64,000 nucleotides of DNA from Methylobacterium sp. WL1. Lineage in GTDB: Bacteria > Pseudomonadota > Alphaproteobacteria > Rhizobiales > Beijerinckiaceae. Shown here in pieces: positions 37,001-45,704 of this stretch. A program made the position numbers and the translations under genes. The DNA is taken from NCBI RefSeq assembly GCF_008000895.1, contig NZ_CP042823.1, positions 3,562,001 through 3,626,000 on the forward strand. The letters run 5' to 3'. Within the stretch, counting starts at the first letter, position 1. Every line of letters starts with the position of its first letter. The notes under the pieces are model-generated. The model made no database searches. It had not been told where the DNA came from and was given only the letters and a program-made list of their open reading frames with translations.

Positions 37001-38179
37001 GAGATAGCCGCGGGCCACCCCGGGCCCGCCGATCAGCAGCTCGCCCTGTTGATCGCGCCCGAGCAGGCTCAGATCCTCGCCCGCGACGTAGACCGAATAG
37101 TTCGGGATCGGTCCCCCGATGGTCACCGGCTCGCCGGGCCGCATCTCGGCCGCGGTGGCGACCACGGTCGCCTCGGTCGGCCCGTACGTGTTGAAGAGCT
37201 GGCGCGCGCCGGTCGCCCAGCGGCCGACCAGCGGCTCCGGCAGCGCTTCGCCACCGAGCAGCACGAGGCGCACGGTCGGCAGGTCGCCGGAGATCATCGC
37301 CAGCAGCGTCGGCACGGTATCGAGCACCGTGATCCGCTCGGCTTCGAGAATGCCGGGCAGGGACTCGACGTCGCCCATCATGGCCGGGCTCGCCACGAAC
37401 AGCGTCGCGCCCACGAGATACGGGACCCAGATCTCCTCCATCGACAGGTCGAAGGCGACCGAGGCGCCCTGGAACACGATGTCGTCGGCGCGCATGCCGT
37501 AGAGCGCGTTCCCCGACCGGAGGAAGTGGCAGATGTTGGCGTGGCTGATGACGATGCCCTTGGGCACGCCGGTCGAGCCCGAGGTGTAGATCAGGTAGGC
37601 GGGATCCTCCGGCGTCAGGCCGGCGGCGCGGGCATCCGGTACCGGGGCATCCGTGGGTGTCGCCGCGTCGAGATCCGCCGGGGTCAGGGCGGGCGCGGCG
37701 TCGGGCGCCGTCGCGGCGAGGGCAGGTGAGACCAGCAGCGCCTTGGCGGCGGCATCCGTGAGACAGACTCCGACCCGGTCGGCCGGCGCCTCGGCGTCGA
37801 AGGGCAGCCAGGCGGCGCCCGACAAGGTGATGCCGATCTGGGCGACCAGCAGGTCCGGGCCCCGGGCCATCCACAGGCCGACGACGTCGCCGGGGCCGAT
37901 GCCGCGGTGGGCGAGGCCGGCGGCGATCCGGCCGGCGCGAGCGGCGACCTCGGCATAGGTCAGGCTCGGATGGACGCCGCCCGCGATCACGCGGGCGCCG
38001 TCGACCAGGCAGGGATGCTCCGGCCGGGCGCGGGCCGAATCCAGGAAGATCTCGGCCAGCACCTCGTCGCGGATCAGGTCGGGGCGGTGCGCGCCGCGCA
38101 GCACGGCCGCCCCGCCCGCCGGACGCTCATGCGCCTCGGCCGCCGGTCCGGACCGGGTCTTCTCGGCGACGTCGCTCAT
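34085..38179 (-). CDS. Pls-like nonribosomal peptide synthetase (A-T-membrane-3x LbH)
   Basis: This 1364-residue protein has an adenylation domain (about 40-540: YLIYTSGSTGVPKG near 196, NTYGPTEATVV near 335, GELLIGGPGVARGY, GKVDRKALK), then a thiolation domain with the pantetheine serine in LGGHSLLAARF near 584. From about 650 it is a membrane region with three tandem left-handed-helix hexapeptide blocks (starting near 760, 1010 and 1250) separated by helix pairs. There is no standard condensation or thioesterase domain. This is the layout of epsilon-poly-L-lysine synthetase and the family of terminal NRPS domains of unknown function. Its hand-read code, DLEDLGTVV(K), has Glu and Asp at positions 239 and 278. 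Confidence 0.85.
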   Translation of the reverse strand: MSDVAEKTRSGPAAEAHERPAGGAAVLRGAHRPDLIRDEVLAEIFLDSARARPEHPCLVDGARVIAGGVHPSLTYAEVAARAGRIAAGLAHRGIGPGDVVGLWMARGPDLLVAQIGITLSGAAWLPFDAEAPADRVGVCLTDAAAKALLVSPALAATAPDAAPALTPADLDAATPTDAPVPDARAAGLTPEDPAYLIYTSGSTGVPKGIVISHANICHFLRSGNALYGMRADDIVFQGASVAFDLSMEEIWVPYLVGATLFVASPAMMGDVESLPGILEAERITVLDTVPTLLAMISGDLPTVRLVLLGGEALPEPLVGRWATGARQLFNTYGPTEATVVATAAEMRPGEPVTIGGPIPNYSVYVAGEDLSLLGRDQQGELLIGGPGVARGYLARPELTAEKFIANPFASDGTDPILYRSGDAVSLDAGGRILFHGRIDDQVKIRGFRVELGEIESRIRSVPDINQAAVVLRQDDGVDRLVAFLIPERGRTVDTAALRRTLAGQMPPYMVPGHFELAETLPRLTSGKVDRKALKIAPLTVASADGEQEPPANETEAALVAAAKQVFGNQPIPLEGDFFADLGGHSLLAARFVSAVREAPALAGITLPDVYALRTMRAMADALIARTGGMGAAAAIRDLSFEPPPLLRRALCGLGQLIALPFVIALATAQWLGMFVTYLLLTGGGLSFFAELGVLLLVYIAINGVTAVVAVAGKWLILGRTKPGRYPLWGSYYYRWWLTQRLAPLVHVKWLQGSPAISVYLRLMGAKVGHDALISDIEIGAPDLLTIGDGASLGGRLVIANAEIVGNELVIGTVEIGADAAVGTSCVLSHDTVIGAQAEIADLTTIPTGTRVGPAEIWDGSPGRKVGMANTADLPAASEASWARRAAFAAAYIVLLGAIPAVGLLPIFPAFFIFDQISDSLSDITDVDYHWYLPILTWPTAMLMTAGTVLLIAGIRWIVLPRTRSGTYSVHSLFYLRKWSLALAVEVTLETLSSLFATVYMRAWYRLMGANMGHGAEISTNLAGRYDLAEVGAKNFIADEVVYGEEEVRRGWMHLEAARTGARVFVGNDAVVPPGAVIPDDVLIGIKSKPPANDAMSPGETWFGSPPIRLPARQKVDLGSTAQTYEPGMWPKIRRGVFEAFATSFSPMLYITLAITVIDWYFYPAILEKDWTGLAVSFVTASVCIALIQSAAVIAMKWLLMGVYKPGMQPMWSWWAMRTEAIAVAYWGLAGKVLLEHLQGTPFLPWALRLFGVKIGKGVCMLTTDITEFDCVSIGDYATINRVSALQTHLYEDRIMKIGRVVVGRGVSVGAFATVLYDTKVGDYARLRPLTIVMKGESIPANTEWEGAPAVPVIHAARDEQRAAG

Positions 38180-38290
38180 CCGCTGCTCCGCTGGCCGACC
38201 GAACAGATCGGCGCATACCGTGGCGACTGCCCTATAGCCAGCCGATCATGCCGTTATCGAGGCGGCTTTGAACCCTGGGTGAAGGACGGC

Positions 38291-38878
38291 TTAAGCCCAG
38301 CGCCAGCCCGACGGCTCCAGGACCAGCACCTCGCCCTGGCGGATGCCGAGGCGCGGCGCCGCGTAGATGTCGAGATGGCCCAGCGCCACCAGGGCAGCCC
38401 GGGCGACGCCGCCGTGGGCGACGATCACGGCATCCCGCTCGAGCCCGGACAGAACCGGCCCGACCCGCTCCACGAGCGCGGCATAGCTCTCGCCACCCTG
38501 GCCGGGCGGACGGTGGTTCCAGCGCTCGCGGTCGCGGGCCGAAGCGCCCCCCGGGTCACGGCGGCGGATCTCGGCCCAGGTCGAGCCCTCCCAGTTGCCG
38601 AAGCCGATCTCCCTCAGCCGGGGATCGGTGCGGTACGCCTCCGCCGGCAGGCCCAGCGTCGTGCGCAGGATCTCCATGGTCCGCCGGGTGCGCTTGAGCG
38701 GGCTCGCCAGGAACTCCGCCTCCGCCACACCCGCCCCCGCCACCGCGGTCAGCCGCGCGGCCACGGCGACGGCCTGCGCCTCCCCGTGCGGGTTGAGATC
38801 GATGTCGCGACTGCCCTGCAGGCGGCCCTCGGCGTTCCAGGCGGTCTGGCCGTGGCGGATGAAATAGATCGTGGCCAA
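38291..38878 (-). CDS. Histidine phosphatase family protein (GpmB/CobC-like)
   Basis: This 195-residue protein has the phosphohistidine motif IYFIRHGQTAWN (RHG at residues 8-10), the conserved SPLKRTRRTMEI, GFGNWEGSTW and the second His in VIVAHGGVARA. It acts on a phosphomonoester that cannot be named from sequence. The start is TTG 38878, the only start codon that fits the conserved N-terminus. It is just upstream of the NRPS-like gene on the same strand with a 111-base gap. Confidence 0.85.
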   Translation of the reverse strand: MATIYFIRHGQTAWNAEGRLQGSRDIDLNPHGEAQAVAVAARLTAVAGAGVAEAEFLASPLKRTRRTMEILRTTLGLPAEAYRTDPRLREIGFGNWEGSTWAEIRRRDPGGASARDRERWNHRPPGQGGESYAALVERVGPVLSGLERDAVIVAHGGVARAALVALGHLDIYAAPRLGIRQGEVLVLEPSGWRWA

Positions 38879-38977
38879 CCGTCTCAAAATCCTGTCGCTG
38901 TGCAGGCGCCCGGAACGGCCGGGCGTGCCAACCGTTCTGGGCGTTCGTCGGCAAAGCCCCTCGATAAGGTCCTGCCC

Positions 38978-39970
38978 ATGTCTAAGAAGCACGGCAAGCA
39001 TCTTCCCGGCCAGTCGCAGGACGGGGGCGTGACAGACGCCCCCGATCGGCACCAGGCCGCCCGGGCGCGGGTGCCCTCGACCGCTGTCTGGGCCGGTGCG
39101 GCCGATGCGATCGCCGGGGCGGTCCCGGCGGCCCTGGGCGGCCATCGGCCGGCCCCGATCCGGGTCGCACCGGGGATCGTGGCTGTCGAGCCCGGAATGC
39201 GGATCGACCTGACGGCCGTCGACGCCGACGCCGATGGCGGCCTCGACAAGGTCTGGGCCAAGGACGCCCTCGGCCGGGAGCGCGAGCGGATCAGCGCCCT
39301 GCAGGAGCGGCTGTATGCCGAGCGCGCCCGCAGCCTGCTGCTGGTGTTCCAAGCGATCGATACCGGCGGCAAGGACGGGACGATCCGGTCGGTGCTCAAG
39401 GGCGTGAACCCGCAGGGTTGCACGGTGTCGTCGTTCAAGGTGCCGTCGAGCGACGAGCTCGATCACGATTTCCTGTGGCGCTACCACGCCAAGACGCCGG
39501 GGCGCGGCATGATCGGCGTGTTCAACCGCAGCCATTACGAGGACGTCCTCGTGGTGCGGGTAAAGGAGCTGGTGCCCGACCCGGTCTGGCAGGGCCGCTA
39601 CCGGCTGATCAACGATTTCGAGCGGCTGCTCACCGAGTCCGGCACGGTGGTGATCAAGTTCTTCCTGCACATCTCCAGGGACGAGCAGAAGAAGCGCCTG
39701 GAAGCCCGGATCGCCGACCCGGAGAAGCACTGGAAATTCGACCCCGCCGACCTCGTCGAGCGGAAAGCCTGGGACGCCTACCAGCAGGCCTTCGCCGACG
39801 CGCTCTCGCAATGCTCGACGCCGCGCGCGCCGTGGCTTGTGGTGCCGGCCAACCACAAGTGGTTCCGCAACTACGTGATTGCCCGAACGATCGCAGATAC
39901 GCTGGAGGCGATGGACCCACGATTCCCGAAGGCCGCGAAGGGAATCGCCGATCTGAAGGTCCCGAACTGA
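38978..39970 (+). CDS. ppk2: Polyphosphate kinase 2 family protein
   Basis: This 330-residue P-loop protein has a Walker A motif AIDTGGKDGT near residues 126-135 and the PPK2 blocks VFNRSHYEDVLVVRV, FFLHISRDEQKKRL and WLVVPANHKWFRNY. PPK2 enzymes transfer phosphate between polyphosphate and nucleotides (ATP, GTP or AMP depending on class). It is a single-domain type with an N-terminal extension of about 85 residues of unclear role. ATG 38978 has no strong ribosome site. The AAA ATPase starts 15 bases after its stop. Confidence 0.9.
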   Translation: MSKKHGKHLPGQSQDGGVTDAPDRHQAARARVPSTAVWAGAADAIAGAVPAALGGHRPAPIRVAPGIVAVEPGMRIDLTAVDADADGGLDKVWAKDALGRERERISALQERLYAERARSLLLVFQAIDTGGKDGTIRSVLKGVNPQGCTVSSFKVPSSDELDHDFLWRYHAKTPGRGMIGVFNRSHYEDVLVVRVKELVPDPVWQGRYRLINDFERLLTESGTVVIKFFLHISRDEQKKRLEARIADPEKHWKFDPADLVERKAWDAYQQAFADALSQCSTPRAPWLVVPANHKWFRNYVIARTIADTLEAMDPRFPKAAKGIADLKVPN

Positions 39971-39985
39971 TCCAAGGGGTGCCGC

Positions 39986-41146
39986 ATGCTGGTGGTTCGG
40001 GAGGTCGCGGTCTCGGGCTACCGCTCGCTCCGGCGGATCGGCTTCCCGATGGACGACCTGTCGGTGTTCGTGGGCGGCAACGGCACCGGCAAGACCAACC
40101 TGTATCGCGGCCTCGAACTGCTTCAGGACGCGGCCCGGGGGACGCTCACCCGCGCGCTCGCCGTAGAGGGCGGGATGGATTCGGCGCTCTGGGCGGGGCG
40201 TCGGCGGCACGGCGAGGCGGCCCGGATCCGCCTGTCAGCCAGCCTGCACGATGACGGAACCGGGCAGGCGTTCACCTATGCGGTCGAACTCGGGCTCGTG
40301 CAGCAGGCCGGCGGCACTACCTACGGCGCCGCTTTCCGCAAGGAACCGCAGGTGAAGGCCGAGCGGTTGACCGTCCGGACCGGCCCCCGCACGGCGGTCA
40401 TCCTCGACCGCGACGGCCGGACCGGCTTCGCCCGCGACGAGGAGGGGCGCAAACGGCCGCTGGCCCTGGATCTGCTGCCCACCGAAACCGCGCTCGGCAC
40501 CTTCCTGGACGCGACGCGTCACCCGGAGATCGCCTTGGTTCGGCTCGCCATGACGGCTTGGCGCTTCCACCATGATTTTCGGACCGATGCCGAGTCGCCG
40601 CTCCGCCGCCCGTGCCTGGCAGTGACGACGCCGACCCTCGCCTCGGACGGGTCCGACCTCGCTGCCGTGTTCGCCACCCTGGCCCATATCCGGCAGGACA
40701 CGGGCGATCTCGATATGGCGCTAGACGGCGCCTTCCCGGGCGCCCGGCTCGTGGTGCCGGAGCCGGGGCGCGAGGCGAGCTTCGGCGTCACCTTCCCGGA
40801 CTTCCCGGGCCGCACCTTCGCGGCCTCGGAACTGTCGGACGGGACGCTGCGCTACCTCGCCCTCACCGGAGCGCTGCTGGCCTACAGGCTGCCGCCCTTC
40901 ATCGCATTGAACGAGCCGGAATCGAGCCTGCACCCGGATCTGATGGAACCGCTCGCCCGGATGATCGCCCGGGCCGCCGAGCGCACCCAGATCTGGTTGG
41001 TCACGCATTCCGAGCGGCTGGCGGACGGGATCGCGACCCATGGGGGCGCCAGGCCGCGGACGGTCATCAAGCGCGACGGCGAGACCTGGATCGGCGGGCT
41101 CACCCTTTCAGGTGAATTCGCGGACGCGGACGACGACGAAGATTAA
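39986..41146 (+). CDS. AAA family ATPase (RecF/ABC-type, AAA_21)
   Basis: This 386-residue protein has Walker A GGNGTGKTNLY near residue 30, an ABC-type signature (FAASELSDGTLRYLAL) near 275, Walker B FIALNEPESSLHPD near 306 and the H-loop LVTHSERLAD. The domain set is that of single-subunit SMC/RecF-like ATPases, some of which act in phage defence with a TOPRIM or nuclease domain; none is fused here. It follows ppk2 by 15 bases. Its last bases overlap fabI on the other strand. Function unknown. Confidence 0.82.
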   Translation: MLVVREVAVSGYRSLRRIGFPMDDLSVFVGGNGTGKTNLYRGLELLQDAARGTLTRALAVEGGMDSALWAGRRRHGEAARIRLSASLHDDGTGQAFTYAVELGLVQQAGGTTYGAAFRKEPQVKAERLTVRTGPRTAVILDRDGRTGFARDEEGRKRPLALDLLPTETALGTFLDATRHPEIALVRLAMTAWRFHHDFRTDAESPLRRPCLAVTTPTLASDGSDLAAVFATLAHIRQDTGDLDMALDGAFPGARLVVPEPGREASFGVTFPDFPGRTFAASELSDGTLRYLALTGALLAYRLPPFIALNEPESSLHPDLMEPLARMIARAAERTQIWLVTHSERLADGIATHGGARPRTVIKRDGETWIGGLTLSGEFADADDDED

Positions 41147-41967
41147 TCCTTGTCGAGGGTCAGGTCCGGCGCATCGGGGCTCTTCATGCCGACGACGTGG
41201 TAGCCCGCATCCACGTGCAGGATCTCGCCGGTCATGCCCGCGGCCATGTCGGAGATCAGGTAGGCGGCGGTCTCGCCGACCTCACCGATGGTCACGGTTC
41301 GGCGCAGGGGCGCGTTGTACTCGTTCCACTTCAGAATGTAGCGGAAGTCGCCGATTCCCGAGGCCGCCAGGGTCTTGATCGGGCCGGCCGAGATCGCGTT
41401 GACGCGGATGTTCTTCGGCCCGAGATCGGCCGCGAGATAGCGCACCGAGGCTTCGAGCGCCGCCTTGGCCACGCCCATGACGTTGTAGTGCGGCATCCAC
41501 TTCTCGGCGCCGTAATAGGTCAGCGTCACCAGGGAACCGCCCGGGCGCATGATCCTCTCGGCGCGCTGGGCCACCGCCGTGAACGAGTAGCACGAGACCA
41601 GGAGCGACTTGGTGAAGTTCTCCTCGGATGTCTCGAGGTAGCGGCCGGTCAGCTCGTCCTTGTCGGAAAAGGCGATGCAGTGGATGACGAAGTCGATGCC
41701 CTCGGGGAAGACCCGGGCGGCCTCCGCGAACACGGCGTCGATGGTCGCCGCCTCGGTCACGTCGCAATGCCCGATGACGTGGGCGTCGAGTTCCTTGGCC
41801 AAGGGCTCGACCCGCTTGCGCAGGGCGTCGCCCTGATAGGTAAACGCGAGCTCGGCCCCGTGCGCGCGGGCGCTGCGGGCGATGCCCCAGGCGATCGAGC
41901 GGTTGTTGGCGACACCGAGCACGAGGCCCCGCTTGCCCGCCAGAATGCCCTGCCCGTGTTCCGCCAT
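41143..41967 (-). CDS. fabI: Enoyl-[acyl-carrier-protein] reductase (NADH), FabI
   Basis: This 274-residue SDR-type enzyme reduces the trans-2 double bond of acyl-ACP, the last step of each elongation cycle of fatty acid synthesis. The FabI form of the cofactor motif (VLGVANNRSIAWGIA), catalytic Tyr and Lys in HYNVMGVAKAAL (about 159-166) and AAGMTGEILHVDAGYH are present. It overlaps the AAA ATPase end by four bases, tail to tail. Confidence 0.93.
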   Translation of the reverse strand: MAEHGQGILAGKRGLVLGVANNRSIAWGIARSARAHGAELAFTYQGDALRKRVEPLAKELDAHVIGHCDVTEAATIDAVFAEAARVFPEGIDFVIHCIAFSDKDELTGRYLETSEENFTKSLLVSCYSFTAVAQRAERIMRPGGSLVTLTYYGAEKWMPHYNVMGVAKAALEASVRYLAADLGPKNIRVNAISAGPIKTLAASGIGDFRYILKWNEYNAPLRRTVTIGEVGETAAYLISDMAAGMTGEILHVDAGYHVVGMKSPDAPDLTLDKD

Positions 41968-42093
41968 GATCGATCCTGGAAACCTCTCGGCCCCTTGCGG
42001 CACCGGGGGTCTCCTTAACGGAGCCCGCTCGGAGACGGAAGTGCGCACCCGGCCGCCGGGCGACCGGGCGCGGGGCGCCTGTTACGCAGCGTT

Positions 42094-43017
42094 CTACGCC
42101 ACCTTGGCGCGTCGGTTCCTGGCGAACTCGATGAGCGCGGGATCCTCGCTATCCGGCAGGGTGATCGCCGTGGTGGCGAGCAGGTCGCCGCGGGTGCCGT
42201 CCTTCTTGGGAAGGCCCTTGCCGCGCAACCGGAACGTGCGGCCCGAACTCGTCATCGGCGGCATCTTCATCTCGACCGCGCCGGTCAGGGTCGGCACCCG
42301 GATCGTGCCGCCGAGCACGGCGTCCTCCAGCGGCACCTCGACGCTGACCTTCAGGTCGGCCCCCTCGACGGTGAAGCGGGGATGCGGCCGGACCCGGATG
42401 GTCAGCAGGGCGTCGCCGGGCTCGCCGCGGGGGCCGGCGCTCTGGCCAAGGCCACGAAGCCGAATGGTCTGGCCATCCTCGACGCCCCGGGGGATCACCA
42501 CGTCGACCTCCCGGCCCGTGGGCAGGGCGAGGCGCAGCTTTTCTTCGCTGGCGACCTGCTCCAGGCTCACGGACAGCTCGGCCGCGACATCCTCGCCCTT
42601 GGCCGCCTGGCGCTGGCCGGGCCCGGCACCGCCCGCGCGGAACGCCTCACCGAAGATGTGCGAGAAGATGTCCTCGCCCATCCCGCCGCCGCCCATTCCG
42701 CCTTGCCGGCTGCGGGCCATGTTCTCGAAATCGAACCCGCTCGACCGGCCGCCGCCGAAGCCGCCCGAGAACCCTTCGAAGCCGCTGGCGCGCGGCTTGC
42801 CGTCGCCGTCGATCTCGCCGCGGTCGAACTGCTTGCGCTTCTCGGAATCGCCCAGGATCTCGTAGGCCGAGTTCGCCTCGGCGAATCGGTCCTTGGCCTT
42901 CACGTCGTTCTTGTTGCGGTCGGGGTGGAAGTCCTTGGCGAGCTTGCGATAAGCCTTCTTGATGTCGGCTTCGCTCGCTCCCTTGGCCACGCCCAGCACG
43001 TCGTAGGGATTGCGCAT
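42094..43017 (-). CDS. DnaJ/CbpA-type co-chaperone
   Basis: This 307-residue protein begins with a J domain containing HPD at residues 31-33 (KDFHPDRN), a Gly/Phe-rich linker (FSGGFGGGRSSGFDFE) and a C-terminal substrate-binding part. It has no cysteine zinc repeats, so it is the CbpA (type II) class rather than DnaJ. It should stimulate DnaK. The conserved YDVLGVAKGASEADIKKAYRK fixes ATG 43017. Confidence 0.9.
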   Translation of the reverse strand: MRNPYDVLGVAKGASEADIKKAYRKLAKDFHPDRNKNDVKAKDRFAEANSAYEILGDSEKRKQFDRGEIDGDGKPRASGFEGFSGGFGGGRSSGFDFENMARSRQGGMGGGGMGEDIFSHIFGEAFRAGGAGPGQRQAAKGEDVAAELSVSLEQVASEEKLRLALPTGREVDVVIPRGVEDGQTIRLRGLGQSAGPRGEPGDALLTIRVRPHPRFTVEGADLKVSVEVPLEDAVLGGTIRVPTLTGAVEMKMPPMTSSGRTFRLRGKGLPKKDGTRGDLLATTAITLPDSEDPALIEFARNRRAKVA

Positions 43018-43218
43018 CGGTCTCTTGAGGCTGTGCGGTGGGGTATCCACCCGGATGTGGGAAGGCTGTTGCATCCCTGCAACGGTCATGGCGGCGAAAG
43101 TCTGCGGGTTCGGGCGCTGCGTCAAGCGGTGGATCTCGCTCCGGCGCGCGCGACCGCATAACCTGGACGCGTGACGCCATCACCGGCTCGCCGGCAGCGG
43201 GCCGCGGGAGGAAATCCG

Positions 43219-43605
43219 ATGCAGTATGCCTGCGACCACGTCCATCTGCGCAGCCGCGACGCCGTGAAGGCCGGAGCCTTCTACGTGGAGACCTTCGGGG
43301 CCACGGAGGTGGAGCGCGTCGGCGCCGATCCCGTGCAGCGCATGGTGCTCAACCTCGGCGGCCTGACCGTCTTCATCGAGCAGGCCCCCTCCGAGACCGC
43401 CCCCGCCACGCAGACGCCCTGCCTCGGCATCGAGCATATCGGTCTGCGCGTCGCCGACATCGACGCCGCCATGGCCGAACTCGCAGGCCGCGGCGTCACC
43501 GTGCGGATGCCCATCACCGAGCGCGGCCAGGGCGTGCGGATCGCCTTCGTGGAAGGTCCGGACGGGGCGCTGATCGAGATCCTGGAGCGCCGGGCGGCCG
43601 GCTGA
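43219..43605 (+). CDS. VOC (glyoxalase/bleomycin resistance) family protein
   Basis: This 128-residue single-domain VOC fold has metal-binding candidates His in CDHVHLRS (residue 8 region), Glu in VFIEQ, His in IEHIGLRV and Glu in LIEILER. It could be a lactoylglutathione lyase or another metal-dependent lyase, isomerase or dioxygenase; the substrate is not evident. ATG 43219 follows a good GGGAGGAA ribosome site. Confidence 0.83.
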   Translation: MQYACDHVHLRSRDAVKAGAFYVETFGATEVERVGADPVQRMVLNLGGLTVFIEQAPSETAPATQTPCLGIEHIGLRVADIDAAMAELAGRGVTVRMPITERGQGVRIAFVEGPDGALIEILERRAAG

Positions 43606-43671
43606 CAGGCGGTCCCTCAGAAGGTTCGCGGGCCGCGCCCGAGCCCGAGCCCTTCGAACGTCCGGATCGCC

Positions 43672-44484
43672 TCAGCGCCGGGCGCCGCCGTGCAGGGCCA
43701 GCGCCGGCTCCCGGTCGCCCTCGGTTGGAGATGGCGGCTCGATCCGGTCGAAGCCGTCCGCGCTGTAGACCGCGCCGAGCACCGTCTTGAAATGGCGCTG
43801 CACCCGGGCGTGGCACTCGCAAGCCGAGCCCGACATCGCCCGGCGGTCGAGCACCGTGATGCGTCCTCGCCCGACCCGGATCAGGCCCTGGTCCTGAAGC
43901 GTCCGCAGGATGCGGGTCAGGTAGGTGCGCTGGACGCCGAGCATCGAGGCCAGCAATTCGTGGGTGATTGGCAGGGTGTCGCCTCCGATCCGGTCCTGTA
44001 GCGTCAGGAGCCAACGCAGGCAGCGCTGCTCGATCGGATGGAGGGCGTTGCAGGCGGCGGCCTGCAGCACTTGCGCCAGGAGGCAGTCGCCGTAGCGTGC
44101 GAACAGGTTGCGGACCTCGGGGGATCGGCGCTTGGCGTCCTGGAGCCGGTCGGCCTCCAGGCGCAGCATCGGCCCGCCGATCTGCACGATCGCCTCGGTG
44201 GATGCCGGCACCCGGCCCGCGCTGACGATGCCGCCGACGGCTCCCTCGCGACCGATGCTCGCGGTCTCGGCGCAGCGCCCGTCCCGGGTGCCGATGATCA
44301 GCGCCACGACGGTCTGGTCGCAGGGGAAGGTGATGTGCGCCACCTCCGTGCCGGCCTCGAACACGATCGCCCCCTTGTCGCAGGAGACCCGCTCGAGATG
44401 GGGGACGATCAGCGCGCGGTCGGACTCCCGGAGCGCGTCGAGGAGCAGGTTGCCCGTGAGGGAAGCAGCGCGGTCAGCGGGCAT
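43672..44484 (-). CDS. Crp/Fnr-family transcriptional regulator
   Basis: This 270-residue protein has an N-terminal cyclic-nucleotide-binding fold (IVFEAGTEVAHITFP) and a C-terminal winged helix (ITHELLASMLGVQRTYLTRILRTLQDQGLIRVGRGRITVLD). It lacks the FNR iron-sulfur cysteines. The pattern is that of the many small-molecule or orphan Crp/Fnr regulators in Methylobacterium and Bradyrhizobium, some of which respond to stress. The C-terminal 30 residues beyond the HTH are unusual. Start ATG 44484. Confidence 0.85.
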   Translation of the reverse strand: MPADRAASLTGNLLLDALRESDRALIVPHLERVSCDKGAIVFEAGTEVAHITFPCDQTVVALIIGTRDGRCAETASIGREGAVGGIVSAGRVPASTEAIVQIGGPMLRLEADRLQDAKRRSPEVRNLFARYGDCLLAQVLQAAACNALHPIEQRCLRWLLTLQDRIGGDTLPITHELLASMLGVQRTYLTRILRTLQDQGLIRVGRGRITVLDRRAMSGSACECHARVQRHFKTVLGAVYSADGFDRIEPPSPTEGDREPALALHGGARR

Positions 44485-44620
44485 GCAGGTCGGGGACCGT
44501 GGAACGGGAGGCGTCCGAAAGGAACCTCGTCGGGCGGCCCGCTTGCTTGCGGGCGAATCCGACACGCTTATATCCCGCCCCCTGACCTGGAACCAACCTA
44601 AGTCTATCCCGCCCGATCAT

Positions 44621-45502
44621 TTATTTGTCGGTGCAAAGACCCTGTTCCGAAAGCCGCCGGTGCTCGCGCGGGTCGCAATCGGTCGACAGGAACGAGGCCC
44701 AGTCGGACGGCGTGCCGTAGAAAGCGTTGCGGTCGACGTCGCCCTGCACCCCGGGGACGCGCCCGGTGGAGGTGAATTGCCACAGCATCCACTTCCGGTT
44801 GACGAAGCGCTGCTCCGGCTCGGCCGCGGTGGAGCGCAGCCAGTGCGGGTAGTCGGGCAGTTCGCCTTCCAGCACGTCCTTGTGGAAGGTGATGTCGGTG
44901 TAGATGATCGGGCGCTTGCCGGTGTAGCGCTCCATCTCTTCCAGCATCTCCGTGACCATCGCGAGAGCCTGCGCCTTGGGCAGCTTCTTCGGGCAGGTCT
45001 GCGAATGGCCGTTCCACTCCACGTCGAGCACCGGCGGAAGGGCCGTCGGGTCGTTCGGCACGTTGCGCTTGAACCACTCCATCTGGTCCCGGGCGGAGCG
45101 GCACCAGAACACGAAGTGGTAGGCGCCCCGCGGCACGCCGGCCTTGGCGGCGTTGTCCCAGTTGGTCCGGAAGCGCTCGTCGACGTGGTCGCCGCCCTCT
45201 GTCGCCTTGATGAAGGCGAACTGAGTGCCGGCGGCCCGGACCGAGGCCCAGTCGACGTTGCCCTGCCATTTCGAGATGTCGATGCCCTGGATCGGGTGCT
45301 GCTTGGCTTTGGCCACGCCCGGATGGGGCTTGGCGTCACCCTTGGTCGGGTAGAAATTCGTGTTCGACGCGCACGCGGCCAAGCCGGCCATCACCGCGAC
45401 GGCCAGCACCCGGGCAGCGACGCGCCGAACGCTTCTCAACCGGCCGGCACCCCGAATCGCCGAAGCGGACGGACCCTGCGAAAGCTTGATATCTCGCACC
45501 AT
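44621..45502 (-). CDS. Glycoside hydrolase family 25 lysozyme-like lipoprotein
   Basis: This 293-residue protein has an N-terminal export signal with lipobox (AVMAGLAACAS), then a GH25 domain: GIDISKWQGNVDWASV, FAFIKATEGGDHVD, and the catalytic Asp-x-Glu in VLDVEWNG. GH25 enzymes cut the beta-1,4 bond of peptidoglycan. The C-terminal 40 residues are Cys-bearing and variable. Start ATG 45502; an internal start nearer the signal helix is possible. Confidence 0.87.
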   Translation of the reverse strand: MVRDIKLSQGPSASAIRGAGRLRSVRRVAARVLAVAVMAGLAACASNTNFYPTKGDAKPHPGVAKAKQHPIQGIDISKWQGNVDWASVRAAGTQFAFIKATEGGDHVDERFRTNWDNAAKAGVPRGAYHFVFWCRSARDQMEWFKRNVPNDPTALPPVLDVEWNGHSQTCPKKLPKAQALAMVTEMLEEMERYTGKRPIIYTDITFHKDVLEGELPDYPHWLRSTAAEPEQRFVNRKWMLWQFTSTGRVPGVQGDVDRNAFYGTPSDWASFLSTDCDPREHRRLSEQGLCTDK

Positions 45503-45704
45503 CAGTGTTCAGCCCGCCACCGAAGAAGCGCCAAAGTCAGGCGTAATCGATGGGCCCGGCGCAGTTAACGGAGCTTTGCGAACATTGCGGCGGAATTCCG
45601 AGATGCGTGTCGCTGCCGCGACATACGGTATCGATCCCCGGTTGGTTCACAGGCCCGGATCCGGCTAAGTGCCGGTCCCGCAACGCGAGTCCCGTCACGG
45701 TCCC

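Noticed and set aside
35270..37729. Open frame of 819 codons on the + strand opposite the NRPS-like gene
   Set aside because: It is the antisense of the NRPS-like coding sequence; its composition is arginine/glycine rich with no recognisable domain, as expected in GC-rich shadows.
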